This document shows, one piece after another, positions 1 to 8,282 of a stretch of 64,000 bases of DNA. The stretch spans positions 2,914,001 through 2,978,000 of the forward strand of contig NZ_CP022297.1 in NCBI RefSeq assembly GCF_017310015.1, given 5' to 3'. The notes under the pieces were generated by a model. The model did no database searches. It was not told where the DNA came from and saw only the letters and a program-made list of their open reading frames with translations. The position numbers were made by a program, and so were the translations under genes. Each line of letters starts with the position of its first letter. The stretch's first letter is position 1. This DNA comes from Marinobacterium iners. Its GTDB lineage: Bacteria; Pseudomonadota; Gammaproteobacteria; Pseudomonadales; Balneatricaceae.

Positions 1-798
1 CTCGAAGTCCTCGATCATCACGTCGGTGCCAAGGAAGGCATCGGTGGTCTGGCCGGTCGACAGGCGGCGCACTCGGCGCTGGAAGCCGAGATAGAGGTAG
101 GCGTTATCCACTTTGGTGTCGTCTTCAAACCGCTGGATCAGCAGCTGGGTGTCCTTCACGTCAAACGGCTCCAGCGCCTGAACGTAAGTGCCTCGGAACA
201 GCTCGGACGGGTTGGGCTCGATCTTCGGGTACGGGTCCTGTGAAGTGCGGTGGGTAAAGTTCAGGAAGTGGAAGTTGAACTTGATGGTACGTTCCTTCTT
301 GCCACTGTCCATGTCACGCATGGTCCAGTAGAACGGCATGATGGCGGCTGAATCACCCCAGTTGTAACCGTACTTGTAGTTCCACGCCAGCTTCTCGCCG
401 GCACGGGGATCATCCAGTGACGGCTCCTGCGGGAAGGGACGACCCGCGATGGTCGGGGACAGCTCGCCATGACCGGCACCGAGCTGGACATCGGCCGAGT
501 ACTTGCGGGTCGCTTCCACGTAGCTGGGGTGCAGGTCGAACGAGGTAGTCTCGCCCACCTGCATTTCGGTATCACCGTTTTTGATGAAATGGTACATCCC
601 CGGGTCCAGCGCGTCCTTGAACCGATCCACGTTACTCTGGTTGATGGTCATCCCTGGAGTGAGGCCTTCCACACTAGGCACACCATCCTTGTAGGGATAG
701 AAGGAGGCCTGAATCACCTCTTCCGGAATTGCAGCGGCCTGAGCACCAACTGCCACAGTCATAGTGATGGCTACTGAAAGAAACGTTTTTTTCAACAT
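1..798 (-). CDS. DUF1329 family envelope protein (C-terminus outside window)
   Basis: I translated this by hand because the reading frame runs off the left edge. It starts at the ATG at 798, behind an AAGGA ribosome site, with MLKKTFLSVAITMTVAVGAQA, a typical Sec signal peptide. The 266 visible codons contain blocks typical of DUF1329, such as KLAWNYKYGYNWGDSAA and LYLGFQRRVRRLSTGQ. DUF1329 proteins are predicted to be periplasmic or outer-membrane associated and are commonly encoded beside DUF1302 proteins and MMPL permeases; their biochemical function is not established. It is the last visible gene of a four-gene minus-strand operon, 28 bases after the DUF1302 gene. Family call is firm; role unknown. 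Confidence 0.85.
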   Translation of the reverse strand, partial: MLKKTFLSVAITMTVAVGAQAAAIPEEVIQASFYPYKDGVPSVEGLTPGMTINQSNVDRFKDALDPGMYHFIKNGDTEMQVGETTSFDLHPSYVEATRKYSADVQLGAGHGELSPTIAGRPFPQEPSLDDPRAGEKLAWNYKYGYNWGDSAAIMPFYWTMRDMDSGKKERTIKFNFHFLNFTHRTSQDPYPKIEPNPSELFRGTYVQALEPFDVKDTQLLIQRFEDDTKVDNAYLYLGFQRRVRRLSTGQTTDAFLGTDVMIEDFE

Positions 799-826
799 AT
801 TGGTATCCTTATTATCGTTGTCATGA

Positions 827-2461
827 TCAGAAGCTGTAACGCACGGTGAACTGAATCTCGTCTTCCTGGTTCGCTACGCCGATCGGGCCGTTGAGGAAGC
901 GTGCTGTGGGTTCAAACTGTCCAGAGTTATCACCCATCACGTCCCGAGCCACACCCCAGGGGAAGGTTTCCTTGCCGCCGGTTTTTACATTCAGACCAAC
1001 GTTGAACATCCAGTGATTATCAGGCGTCCAAGAGATGCTCGGTGCGATGGCGGTAGCCTCGGCGGCAAAATCGTGTGCAATAATGATCTGCGGGCTCAGA
1101 CGGTTGTTCTTGTAGAACCCCTTGAACAGCATGGTGGCGATCCAGTTATCCTCGTCATTGGGCATGGTGCCGATATGATCGAGAATGTGTTCACCGAACA
1201 GCTGGGTCGAGAACAAAAAGGCACTGCGGGTTCCGAGTTCCGGAATGATGATGTTTTTATCGAAACCGATGACATAGCGCAGCATGTCGGTTTCGTGGTG
1301 ACCGGAGTCATCCGGCAGCTCTTCTCCCTGGGTATAAGCCATCTCCAGACGCCAGATCGCATCCATGTTCATCGAGTAGTAGTCGATGGAGCCGCCGACC
1401 AGATTGACCCGCGGGAATTTGATATCGAATACGCCGTCAAACGCCGGTACGCCAGGAACTGTCGGGTTGGGACGGAAATGCAGTGACGGCAGCTGCTGAC
1501 GGTAGGTCAAGGCGTTCAATGAAAAGGTGGTATCGCCATAGACACCTTCCCACTTCATGCCCAGCTGAGTGTTTTTCAGACTCCAGTTCGGCTCTTCCAC
1601 ATCATGAATAATTGGGATACCGGGCCCAAGGTTCAAATATGAACTGAAGAAACAGCCCGCATCCAGCATCCGGTAGGACTGACCACAGGTACCCAGGTTG
1701 TTAGGACGGAATTTGTCAAAGTTCCACACCAGTGACAGGTTGGAGTCATCCAGCACCTCGTTCGGCCCCATACGCCATTCGGCGGTCAGCATCCACTGCG
1801 GAATACGGATGTCTTCCAGTTCGTCATAGATGTTGTGGCGGGAGTAATCCACAGGGTTGATCACGTCCAGTACCCGGAAAAGGTCAGTCTTGCCCCAGAC
1901 CACCTGCTGCTTGCCCAGACGCACGTTGAGCAGGTCGCCGTTGCTCAGCTCCTTGTCGGCACTGATGTAGAGCTCGCGGATAAAATCGAGCTGGTCGTTG
2001 AAATCCGGGAACTTGGCATCGCGCTCCTTGTGGTCCATGTAACCGTCCAGGTTGTTACACAGGGTCGGGTCGTTCTCACAGGGGAAGGAAACACCCGGCG
2101 AAAGTAAAGCCTGACTTGATATGGTCGAATTGCTATGCCAGTTCTCCCCTAGATATGAATGACGGCTGTCCTTGCCAAACTCGCCATCATTCAGGTCGTA
2201 CACCCCGTCGTAGGTGCCGCGCAGGGTGCCGTTGAGCTTCAGCGAGCGCAGGCTGTCGGTCTGAAACACGGTTTCAAACTGAGCCTGACCGGTGTTGCGG
2301 AACTTGGACAGCCCCACGCCATCACGGAAGTAGGTCGCATTTTCCACATAGCCGTTCCAGGTGGTTTCAGCCGCCAGTGCCGGTACCGCCAGTCCGGTAC
2401 CCAGCGCCGCCGCAACGCCGACTGCGAGATGAGAAAATGTCGTTGTTATTGTTTTCGACAT
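827..2461 (-). CDS. DUF1302 family outer-membrane protein
   Basis: 544 residues with an N-terminal signal peptide (hydrophobic residues about 10-30, ending ALAAET). The body is rich in alternating aromatic and polar segments and ends in FTVRYSF, an aromatic C-terminus typical of outer-membrane beta-barrels. Motifs such as VRLGKQQVVWGKTDLFRVLDVINP are typical of DUF1302. Such proteins usually occur next to DUF1329 proteins and are thought to form an envelope module for hydrophobic compounds, but this is not proven. It lies 13 bases after the MMPL gene and before the DUF1329 gene, so co-transcription is likely. Confidence 0.88.
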   Translation of the reverse strand: MSKTITTTFSHLAVGVAAALGTGLAVPALAAETTWNGYVENATYFRDGVGLSKFRNTGQAQFETVFQTDSLRSLKLNGTLRGTYDGVYDLNDGEFGKDSRHSYLGENWHSNSTISSQALLSPGVSFPCENDPTLCNNLDGYMDHKERDAKFPDFNDQLDFIRELYISADKELSNGDLLNVRLGKQQVVWGKTDLFRVLDVINPVDYSRHNIYDELEDIRIPQWMLTAEWRMGPNEVLDDSNLSLVWNFDKFRPNNLGTCGQSYRMLDAGCFFSSYLNLGPGIPIIHDVEEPNWSLKNTQLGMKWEGVYGDTTFSLNALTYRQQLPSLHFRPNPTVPGVPAFDGVFDIKFPRVNLVGGSIDYYSMNMDAIWRLEMAYTQGEELPDDSGHHETDMLRYVIGFDKNIIIPELGTRSAFLFSTQLFGEHILDHIGTMPNDEDNWIATMLFKGFYKNNRLSPQIIIAHDFAAEATAIAPSISWTPDNHWMFNVGLNVKTGGKETFPWGVARDVMGDNSGQFEPTARFLNGPIGVANQEDEIQFTVRYSF

Positions 2462-2474
2462 GGTTATTGGCCTC

Positions 2475-4907
2475 TTATGCCTTGGTTGTCATGACACATG
2501 GATCCTCTGCTTCCGAATCGGCGTGGATCACGCCATCCTCGTCGGCATAGGCTTTACAGATAAACTTGGGCTTGAATACCAGTACCCAGCTGGGCACCAG
2601 CAGCATCGCTGCCGCGCCGTTGAGTACGACCATCACGATCAGCAGCAGGGCCGCTTCCGCCTGGAAGCGCAGATCCGACAGTACTACCCACATGACGATG
2701 CCTGCGATCAGGGTGATGGCGGTGAAGCTGACGGCCAGGCCGGTGGTCCGAATCGCACGGCGCACCGCTGCCGACAGGTCTCCCAGCGCCACCATTTCGG
2801 AGCGGATGCGGTCCATCATGTAGATCGAGTAGTCGATGCCGATCCCCACCCCCACGGCGATGATCGGCACGGTATTGGAGTTGATCCCCATGCCGCTCAG
2901 TCCCATGTAGGCGTAGGTGAGCGTGGTGGCGAACAGCATGGCGCCGAACATCATCACCCCGGCCATCAAGGAGGTGTAGAAGAAGGTCACCATGGCGAAG
3001 ATCAGCAGGAACACCAGCGGCAGCACCCAGAGGTTGGTCTCGAAGGCGGCCTCGTTCTGGGACGCGATCACGCCGATGGTGCCGCCGGCCAGGCGTACGG
3101 TCAGGCCTTCCACCTTGCCTTCGTTGGCATCGATCCACTCTTTGGCGGTGTGGATCGCCCGGCGCAGGGTCTCACCCTTGTGGTCCTTGTAGTAGAACAC
3201 CAGGTTGGCCACCCGCTCGTCGCTGTCGACAAACTCTTTCAGAGCACCGGGAATCGGACTCGACATCAGATAGGTGAACATCAGGCCGCCGACATAGAGC
3301 TGGTCATCGGGAATCTGCGACCAACGCGGATCGTTGTTGTGCAGCAGACGGTTCACCTGTTTCACCAGATCGGGAATCCCTTTGGAGCCCCCCACTTCCG
3401 GGTCCAGCATCATGTGGCGCTGCAGATCGGCCAGTGCGGCCAGCACTTCGGGACGCTTGATGCCGCCCTTCTCGGCCGTTTCGGCCACGATGTACATCTC
3501 CTCGGAACCCGGGAAGCTGTCGTTGATCGCCTTGGACGAGAGGTTGTAATCGTGATCCTGATACAGAATGGGCGAGCCCGGCTCGGATTCGCCGATCACC
3601 ACATGGGAGGAGAAGTAAAAACCGCCGGCCAGCAGCAGAGCCGCAATGCCCAGCGCTTTTTTGGCGGCCTTTTCGCCACTGATCAGATCGGCACAGATAT
3701 AGCCCACATTGCGGAACAGGTTGTGCTTGATGGTGATGTTTTTCGGCTTGGGCAGAATCGACAGCAACAGCGGCACCGCCAGCAGTACGGTCAGAATGAT
3801 GCTGAGCGCCCAGATGGAGGCGTAATGCGCCAGCTTGGTGTTGAGCGGAATGGAGCCGATGGCGATCAACAGCAGGCCGATGGCATCGGACACCACCCCC
3901 AGACTGCCGGGCCGGAACAGACTCTCGAAGGTGAGCCGTGCCGCCACCTGCTGGTTGTCGTGCTCGTTCAGTTCCAGATAGTAGCGTTCAACCAGCTGAA
4001 TACCGTGCGACATGGCACGAGCCGAGATCAGGAAGGGTATTACCAGACTCAGCGGGTCCAGGTTGTAGCCGAACAGTGAAATGATCCCCACACCCCAGAT
4101 GGAGGAGATGATCACCCCGGCCAGCGGGATGAAAATGCCGTAGGCCTTGCGGAAGTAGAACACCAGCAGGGCCAGCATGATCAGCGCGGTAAACAGGAAG
4201 ATTTCGATGATCTGGCCCAGATACTGATAGGCCCAGCCCACCAGCATCGGCTGTCCGGTGACGTGGATCTTCACGCCCTTCGCCGCTTCCAGCGCACGCA
4301 TCTGCTGAATCCGCTCGAAGGTGGTGGCGTAATCCAGCTGACCTTCAAGCAGCTGTGCCTTGACCAGTGCCATGCTCAGATCGGGACTGACCAGCGGCCC
4401 CAGCACCCGCGGATCGGCGGCCACGTCCTTGCGCATTTCCGCCAACCGCTCGGCGTCAAGATCGGTGCGCTCGGGATTGTAGTAGGGCTCCGAGTTGACG
4501 TTACCTTCGGGGGTCAGCCAGACCTTGCGCGAGTTGCGGTGGGTCACACTGGCGACCAGGTTGTGGTCAACCCCCGGCAGCGAGTCCACCGCCTGGGTGA
4601 TGCGATGAATCCGCGCCAGAGCATCGTTATCGAAGATGTCGTGTTCGGTGAACTCGACACCGACAATGATCACGTTGGCGCCGCCGAACGACTCCTTGAT
4701 CTCGTTGTGCAGCTCGATATAGGGATGGGTCTGCGGCAGCAGATCGGCAAAGTCGGAGTACATCTTGACGCCCGGAATCTGGGCGGCGAAAAACAGCGTG
4801 ATCGCGGCGATCAGCGACAGAATGATTTTGGGGTGGTTAAACAGTTTCTGGTCAAGATTGTGCAACCAGTGGGTGGCCTTGTGAGCCTTGGCAGATCGTT
4901 TATCCAT
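2475..4907 (-). CDS. MMPL/RND superfamily exporter
   Basis: 810 residues. One membrane helix near residues 28-48, a large periplasmic loop, about five helices at 230-400, a second helix-loop unit, and five helices at 630-780: the duplicated RND layout of MMPL/HpnN-type transporters. GVGIGIDYSIYMMDRIR in the second helical bundle carries the Asp-Tyr pair expected for proton coupling. No separate membrane-fusion protein gene is present; the YCF48-like, DUF1302 and DUF1329 proteins encoded around it may be its envelope partners (inference). A stop/start junction with AATAATAA and AATAACAA precedes it. Substrate unknown; hydrophobic or aromatic compounds are plausible from the shared promoter with phenol hydroxylase. 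Confidence 0.9.
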   Translation of the reverse strand: MDKRSAKAHKATHWLHNLDQKLFNHPKIILSLIAAITLFFAAQIPGVKMYSDFADLLPQTHPYIELHNEIKESFGGANVIIVGVEFTEHDIFDNDALARIHRITQAVDSLPGVDHNLVASVTHRNSRKVWLTPEGNVNSEPYYNPERTDLDAERLAEMRKDVAADPRVLGPLVSPDLSMALVKAQLLEGQLDYATTFERIQQMRALEAAKGVKIHVTGQPMLVGWAYQYLGQIIEIFLFTALIMLALLVFYFRKAYGIFIPLAGVIISSIWGVGIISLFGYNLDPLSLVIPFLISARAMSHGIQLVERYYLELNEHDNQQVAARLTFESLFRPGSLGVVSDAIGLLLIAIGSIPLNTKLAHYASIWALSIILTVLLAVPLLLSILPKPKNITIKHNLFRNVGYICADLISGEKAAKKALGIAALLLAGGFYFSSHVVIGESEPGSPILYQDHDYNLSSKAINDSFPGSEEMYIVAETAEKGGIKRPEVLAALADLQRHMMLDPEVGGSKGIPDLVKQVNRLLHNNDPRWSQIPDDQLYVGGLMFTYLMSSPIPGALKEFVDSDERVANLVFYYKDHKGETLRRAIHTAKEWIDANEGKVEGLTVRLAGGTIGVIASQNEAAFETNLWVLPLVFLLIFAMVTFFYTSLMAGVMMFGAMLFATTLTYAYMGLSGMGINSNTVPIIAVGVGIGIDYSIYMMDRIRSEMVALGDLSAAVRRAIRTTGLAVSFTAITLIAGIVMWVVLSDLRFQAEAALLLIVMVVLNGAAAMLLVPSWVLVFKPKFICKAYADEDGVIHADSEAEDPCVMTTKA

Positions 4908-4922
4908 GATAGAACCGTCGTG

Positions 4923-4933
4923 TTGTTATTATT
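4923..4933 (-). promoter_or_regulatory. AAYAANAA motifs before the MMPL start
   Basis: Two overlapping exact matches, AATAATAA and AATAACAA, span the stop codon of the YCF48 gene and lie 15-26 bases before the MMPL ATG. This is the pattern bound by Hfq/Crc in pseudomonads for catabolite repression. Function here is inferred. Confidence 0.5.
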
Positions 4934-5927
4934 GGATATCCAGCGAGAGCAGCGTCCCGGCACCGCCCGAAATCAGCAGTTGCCCGTTCGCCTGCAGGGC
5001 GGCATCACGCAGCCAGACCGGCATGACCGGCGCCTCAAGCGGCTGCCACTGTCCCTGACGACGGCTCAGCACCGTGCCGTTTTCCCCCAGCGCCACCAGC
5101 TCGCCACCGGCTTCGACAATGCCGTACAGCGGCGCCACCACAGGGGTCGGCTCAATCTGCCAGCTGTCACCCGCATCTTCGGTATGCAGCACCATGCCAT
5201 CGAGTCCGACCACCCAACCGCGCCAGCGGGTGGTGAAGTGGGCGGCCTGTGGATAAAAATCATTGGGGATATAGTCCAGCATCTCCCAGTCGCCGCCGGT
5301 ATCTTCACTGCGGGCCACTATGCCGAATTCGCCGGTCACATAGCCGGTGCCGTCCGCCAGAAACTGGATACTGCTGAGCATGGCGTCTTCGCCCAGACTG
5401 TTTTCCTGCCAGCTTTCGCCCCGGTCATGGCTGGACAGCAAGGTGGAAAAGCTGCCCACGGCCCAGTAGCTGCCATCGGGTCCGCAGGCCAGGTCGAGCA
5501 GGTTTTCGGAGGTGGGCAGATCGATCCCCTGCCAGCTTTGTGCCTGATCATCACTGCGCCAGAGCTGTTGCTCGAAGCCCAGCGCGATCAGGCTGCCATC
5601 GGGGCATATTTCCACATCGATCAGATTGGGTTCGGACGCCAGAATCTGACGTTGCCAGTTCGCATCACTGCTGTTGCGGTGCAGGATCAGGCCATGGCTG
5701 CCCACGGCCACTTCCAGCCCTGGCTGGATGGCAACCGACTGGATCTGATCGGTGCGGCGCACAGGCTCCTGCAGCTGCTGCTCGACGCCACTGAGGTTCA
5801 GCGGTGCTTCACAGCCGGCCAGCAACAGCAGGCCCGGCAGCAGGGCAAGACGGAAGGAAGATGAAAGTCTGGATGACCGTGAACCCGCAGGCTGCACGGC
5901 GGTCGGTTCGGTTGTCAGTCTCATCAT
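4929..5927 (-). CDS. YCF48/photosystem-assembly-like beta-propeller lipoprotein
   Basis: I chose the ATG at 5927 (MMRLTTEP) rather than the upstream ATG at 6008, because the sigma54 promoter lies at 5982-5996 and transcription should begin near 5970. The product is 332 residues with a lipobox, LLLLAGC, so it is probably a lipoprotein. Repeated blocks resembling SxDxGxSW (RSDDQAQSWQ, SSHDRGESWQ, RSEDTGGDWE, HTEDAGDSWQ) mark the BNR/YCF48 propeller blades. Genes of this type often accompany DUF1302/DUF1329/MMPL sets. It is the first gene of the operon. Its molecular role is unknown; assembly or scaffolding of the transporter is a guess. Confidence 0.82.
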   Translation of the reverse strand: MMRLTTEPTAVQPAGSRSSRLSSSFRLALLPGLLLLAGCEAPLNLSGVEQQLQEPVRRTDQIQSVAIQPGLEVAVGSHGLILHRNSSDANWQRQILASEPNLIDVEICPDGSLIALGFEQQLWRSDDQAQSWQGIDLPTSENLLDLACGPDGSYWAVGSFSTLLSSHDRGESWQENSLGEDAMLSSIQFLADGTGYVTGEFGIVARSEDTGGDWEMLDYIPNDFYPQAAHFTTRWRGWVVGLDGMVLHTEDAGDSWQIEPTPVVAPLYGIVEAGGELVALGENGTVLSRRQGQWQPLEAPVMPVWLRDAALQANGQLLISGGAGTLLSLDIQ

Positions 5928-5935
5928 TTGTTGTT
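5928..5935 (-). promoter_or_regulatory. AACAACAA motif abutting the YCF48 start
   Basis: Exact match to AAYAANAA directly before the ATG at 5927, downstream of an AGAAGA ribosome site. Binding of Hfq (with or without Crc) here would block initiation of the first gene of the operon. Inferred from the motif only. Confidence 0.5.
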
Positions 5936-5978
5936 CTTCTGGATGAATGTGGGCACGAAAATTCGGCTTCATCCGGAT

Positions 5979-5998
5979 AGAGCAACAGCTGTGCCAGA
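5979..5998 (-). promoter_or_regulatory. sigma54 promoter of the envelope operon
   Basis: The minus strand reads TCTGGCACAGCTGTTGCTCT. It contains TGGCAC-N5-TTGC, the -24/-12 consensus with exact spacing. The 20 bases are identical to the phenol hydroxylase promoter at 18141-18160. The predicted start is near 5970, giving a leader of about 43 bases before the ATG at 5927. Confidence 0.88.
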
Positions 5999-6115
5999 AT
6001 GCACACAAATTCCGGCAACAAGGCTGAAACCTGCATGATTACTGGGGATATAGGATCAGACAGAAAAAACGCAGTGATTTTGTACGCGTTCGGCGGTGAA
6101 TTTGATCAACCTGTT

Positions 6116-6131
6116 TTGATTAAATCATCAA
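6116..6131. promoter_or_regulatory. Enhancer-like palindrome 1 (XylR/DmpR type)
   Basis: TTGATTAAATCATCAA matches the XylR/DmpR-family enhancer palindrome TTGATCAATTGATCAA (recalled consensus) at 13 of 16 positions. Its centre is about 130 bases upstream of the -24 element, a normal distance for this activator family. A perfect TTGATCAA also lies at 6102-6109. Confidence 0.6.
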
Positions 6132-6146
6132 TTCGACAACAGTGTG

Positions 6147-6162
6147 TTGAGCAAATGATTAA
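6147..6162. promoter_or_regulatory. Enhancer-like palindrome 2 (XylR/DmpR type)
   Basis: TTGAGCAAATGATTAA matches TTGATCAATTGATCAA at 13 of 16 positions. Its centre is 31 bases, three helical turns, from the first palindrome, matching the paired-site arrangement of XylR and DmpR promoters. It sits just outside the TnpB element, which therefore did not separate it from the promoter. Confidence 0.6.
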
Positions 6163-6188
6163 CCCTCCATCCCAAATTCCGTAGGGTA

Positions 6189-6210
6189 CCCACACCGATG
6201 CAGGTGTGGG
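6189..6210 (+). repeat. Left-end hairpin of the TnpB element
   Basis: CCCACACC and GGTGTGGG form a perfect stem around a six-base loop. Subterminal hairpins like this are what TnpA recognises at IS605-family ends. Confidence 0.7.
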
Positions 6211-6280
6211 GTGAATGCGGTGCCGCCGTCAGGCGGCTGGTGCTGTCATTATATACAGTAAATAATGCTATCATTGTTTT

Positions 6281-7477
6281 ATGATGATACGCCAAGGTTT
6301 CAAATTCCGTCTCGATGTGACCCCCGACCAGGATGCGCGTTTGCGCGTACTGGTCGGGCATGCACGTTTTGTCTGGAACCAAGCATTGGCACGGTGCAAT
6401 GACGCCTATCGGGCTGAGGATCAGCGCGTGCCGCGCTATGAGACGATGGCCAAGTGGATCACGGCTTGGAAGCAGGAGCCGCAAACACAATGGCTGACAG
6501 AGGCCTATACCGATAACCTGCAGCAAAAGCTGAAGGATCTGGACGCGGCCTGGCAGCGTTTTTTCGATCCCAAGTTGGCCGCTAAACGCCCCCGCTTTAA
6601 GAAAAAAGGCCGTGACCGCGACAGCATCCGCTTCGTCAACTTCACCAAGTACTGCCAACTGGACGGCCGGCGGGTAAAGCTGCCGTCGAAACTGGGCTGG
6701 ATCAAGTTTCGCCAATCCCGCCCGATTGTCGGCACAATCAAAAACTGCACCATCGGCAGGGACGCCGGTCACTGGCACATCAGTTTCCAGACCGAGCGCG
6801 AGGTATCAGCACCGGTGCATCCGGCACCGGAACGCTGGATCGGAATCGATGTGGGCATTGCGCGTTTTGCCACCCTGAGCGATGGCACCTTCACCGCCCC
6901 GCTCAGCAGCTTCAAGCGGCATCAACAGGCGCTGGCCAAGGCGCAGCGCCAGCTCAGCCGCAAGGTTAAATTCTCCAGTAACTGGCGTAAGGCCAAAGCC
7001 CGTGTCCAGCGCCTGCAGCGCCGGATTGCCAACGTCCGGCAGGATTTCCTGCACAAGACCTCAACCCGCATCAGCCAAAACCACGCGATGATTGTGATTG
7101 AGGATCTGCAGGTCAGCAACATGTCGGCATCGGCAAAAGGCACCATTGAGGTGCCAGGGCGCAAGGTGCGCCAAAAGACGGGTCTAAACCGGTCGATACT
7201 GGATCAGGGCTGGTTCATGTTCCGGCGTCAGTTGGAATATAAAGCCGACTGGGCTGGCGGTGAGGTGCTGGCGGTGCCAGCGCATCACACCAGCCAGACC
7301 TGCCCCGCCTGTGGTCACGTCTCGCGGGACAACCGTCTGACCCAGGCACAATTTGCCTGCACCGACTGCGGCTACGCAAACAATGCTGATGTGGTCGGTG
7401 CCTTGAACATCCTCGCACGGGGGATTAAAACCTGTGCCAAGGGCGGGACATCGCCCGGATCGCCTGTGAGTGCTTGA
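6281..7477 (+). CDS. tnpB: RNA-guided TnpB nuclease (IS605 OrfB)
   Basis: 398 residues, full length for TnpB. The RuvC catalytic triad is complete: D190 in GIDVG, E274 in VIEDL and D370 in NNADVVGALNI. A zinc ribbon uses C341, C344, C360 and C363. The N-terminal OrfB helix-turn-helix region (FVWNQAL near residue 30) is intact. TnpB is an RNA-guided DNA endonuclease whose guide RNA is made from the right end of its own element, so this copy looks potentially active. Transcription would run towards the truncated sensor gene at 7619-8134, convergent with it. Confidence 0.95.
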   Translation: MMIRQGFKFRLDVTPDQDARLRVLVGHARFVWNQALARCNDAYRAEDQRVPRYETMAKWITAWKQEPQTQWLTEAYTDNLQQKLKDLDAAWQRFFDPKLAAKRPRFKKKGRDRDSIRFVNFTKYCQLDGRRVKLPSKLGWIKFRQSRPIVGTIKNCTIGRDAGHWHISFQTEREVSAPVHPAPERWIGIDVGIARFATLSDGTFTAPLSSFKRHQQALAKAQRQLSRKVKFSSNWRKAKARVQRLQRRIANVRQDFLHKTSTRISQNHAMIVIEDLQVSNMSASAKGTIEVPGRKVRQKTGLNRSILDQGWFMFRRQLEYKADWAGGEVLAVPAHHTSQTCPACGHVSRDNRLTQAQFACTDCGYANNADVVGALNILARGIKTCAKGGTSPGSPVSA

Positions 7478-7618
7478 GCGAATAGGCTCAGGCCCAGTGA
7501 GCGGTGCAGTGAGGCCGCCAGCAGCAGGAACCAGCCCCCTGAGCGATCAGGTGGCACCCGGTAACGGGAATCCTCTTCCTGAGTCAGCGCATGCTGCGAA
7601 GGGAGGGGAGGAAGTCAA
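7478..7618 (+). ncRNA. Putative omega/reRNA scaffold of TnpB
   Basis: The right-end region between the tnpB stop and the element end contains a small CCTGA-GCGA-TCAGG hairpin and a larger stem at 7571-7612 (TCCTCTTCC side pairing with the GGGGAGGA side), then GTCAA. In characterised TnpB systems this region is the guide-RNA scaffold, and the next 16-20 bases outside the element act as guide; here the guide would start near 7619. Predicted from structure and position only. Confidence 0.5.
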
Positions 7619-8134
7619 GTAGCGGAAGCGATCACCCACTATTTCAACAAAGGATTTGCCGCCGCTCTGCTCCAGGCGCGTCAGGGCACGGGTTTCCCAG
7701 TCATCCGGTTTGTTGCCGGGATTCATCAGCTTCAGACTGGTCAGGTGAATTTCCAGCTCGCCACCCCTGAGTGTCTCCGCAATCTGGCGGGTCATATAGG
7801 CGGGGTTGAGTTTGGTCAGTACCACCCCCTCGGGCGAGGTGATGGTTTTTTCAGGCACATCCAGCCAGGGGTTTTCCGGTGTGCGCTCGGTCAGGGGCGC
7901 ATACACACCACCATGTTCCGAGTTCCAGTGACGCATCACCTGCACCAGCTGGAACGCGACCTCACCGCGCTGCATCGCCAGGTCAAAACCGGCGTGCTGC
8001 AATGTCTGGTCGTTGTGATAATACAAAAGACCCACCACAAGGGCCCAGAAGGGTACTGGAAACAGCAGCGCAAATGGAGATTGTAACAACCGGATGAGGC
8101 GATCTCGCACTGTGTTTTCCTGCCCTGTGAACAT
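7619..8134 (-). pseudogene. 5' fragment of a DUF3365 (Tll0287-like) sensor gene cut by the TnpB element
   Basis: The minus-strand frame from the ATG at 8134 encodes an N-terminal membrane helix (residues about 20-42) and a DUF3365-like sensor domain with EHGGVYAP, NPAYMTRQI and DDWETRAL blocks. Reading continues to GDRFRYL, then enters the right end of the TnpB element and stops at 7547. The rest of the domain, and any kinase or cyclase output domain, is absent on the other side of the element. An in-frame GTG behind GGCAGG, nine codons later, is another possible start. Originally probably a membrane sensor; now almost certainly non-functional. Confidence 0.75.
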
Positions 8135-8282
8135 CTGATGTTAATAGAATGGCATTGTAATAAAAAATGCTTTTTTGCGACAGTTTTAAAGGGCTTGAAA
8201 TCATCGGCGTGCAGCCGCATATAGGTGTAATTGACGTTACAAAACTTGCAAACCAACCTGACAGACACACCGGGAGTTTAAG

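Larger units (their letters stand above)
6185..7618 (+). mobile_element. IS200/IS605-type element carrying only tnpB (IS1341-like)
   Basis: The left end has a perfect 8-base-pair hairpin at 6189-6210 (loop GATGCA) and a second stem at 6222-6237 (GCCGCC/GGCGGC). The right end has a long imperfect stem at 7571-7612 followed by GTCAAG, the usual right-end form of this family. No tnpA transposase is present, so movement would need a transposase in trans. There are no inverted repeats or target duplication, as expected for single-strand 'peel and paste' elements. The exact left boundary is uncertain by about 20 bases. Confidence 0.8.

Noticed and set aside
2460..4079. 539-residue plus-strand reading frame
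   Set aside because: Antisense shadow of the MMPL gene; composition rich in His, Gln and Gly with no domain, while the minus strand gives a coherent permease.
4263..5864. 533-residue plus-strand reading frame
   Set aside because: Shadow of the MMPL and YCF48 genes; it spans two real genes and has no recognisable domain.
6128..6778. 216-residue minus-strand frame at the start of the TnpB element
   Set aside because: Shadow of tnpB and the element's left end; not the missing part of the DUF3365 sensor gene.
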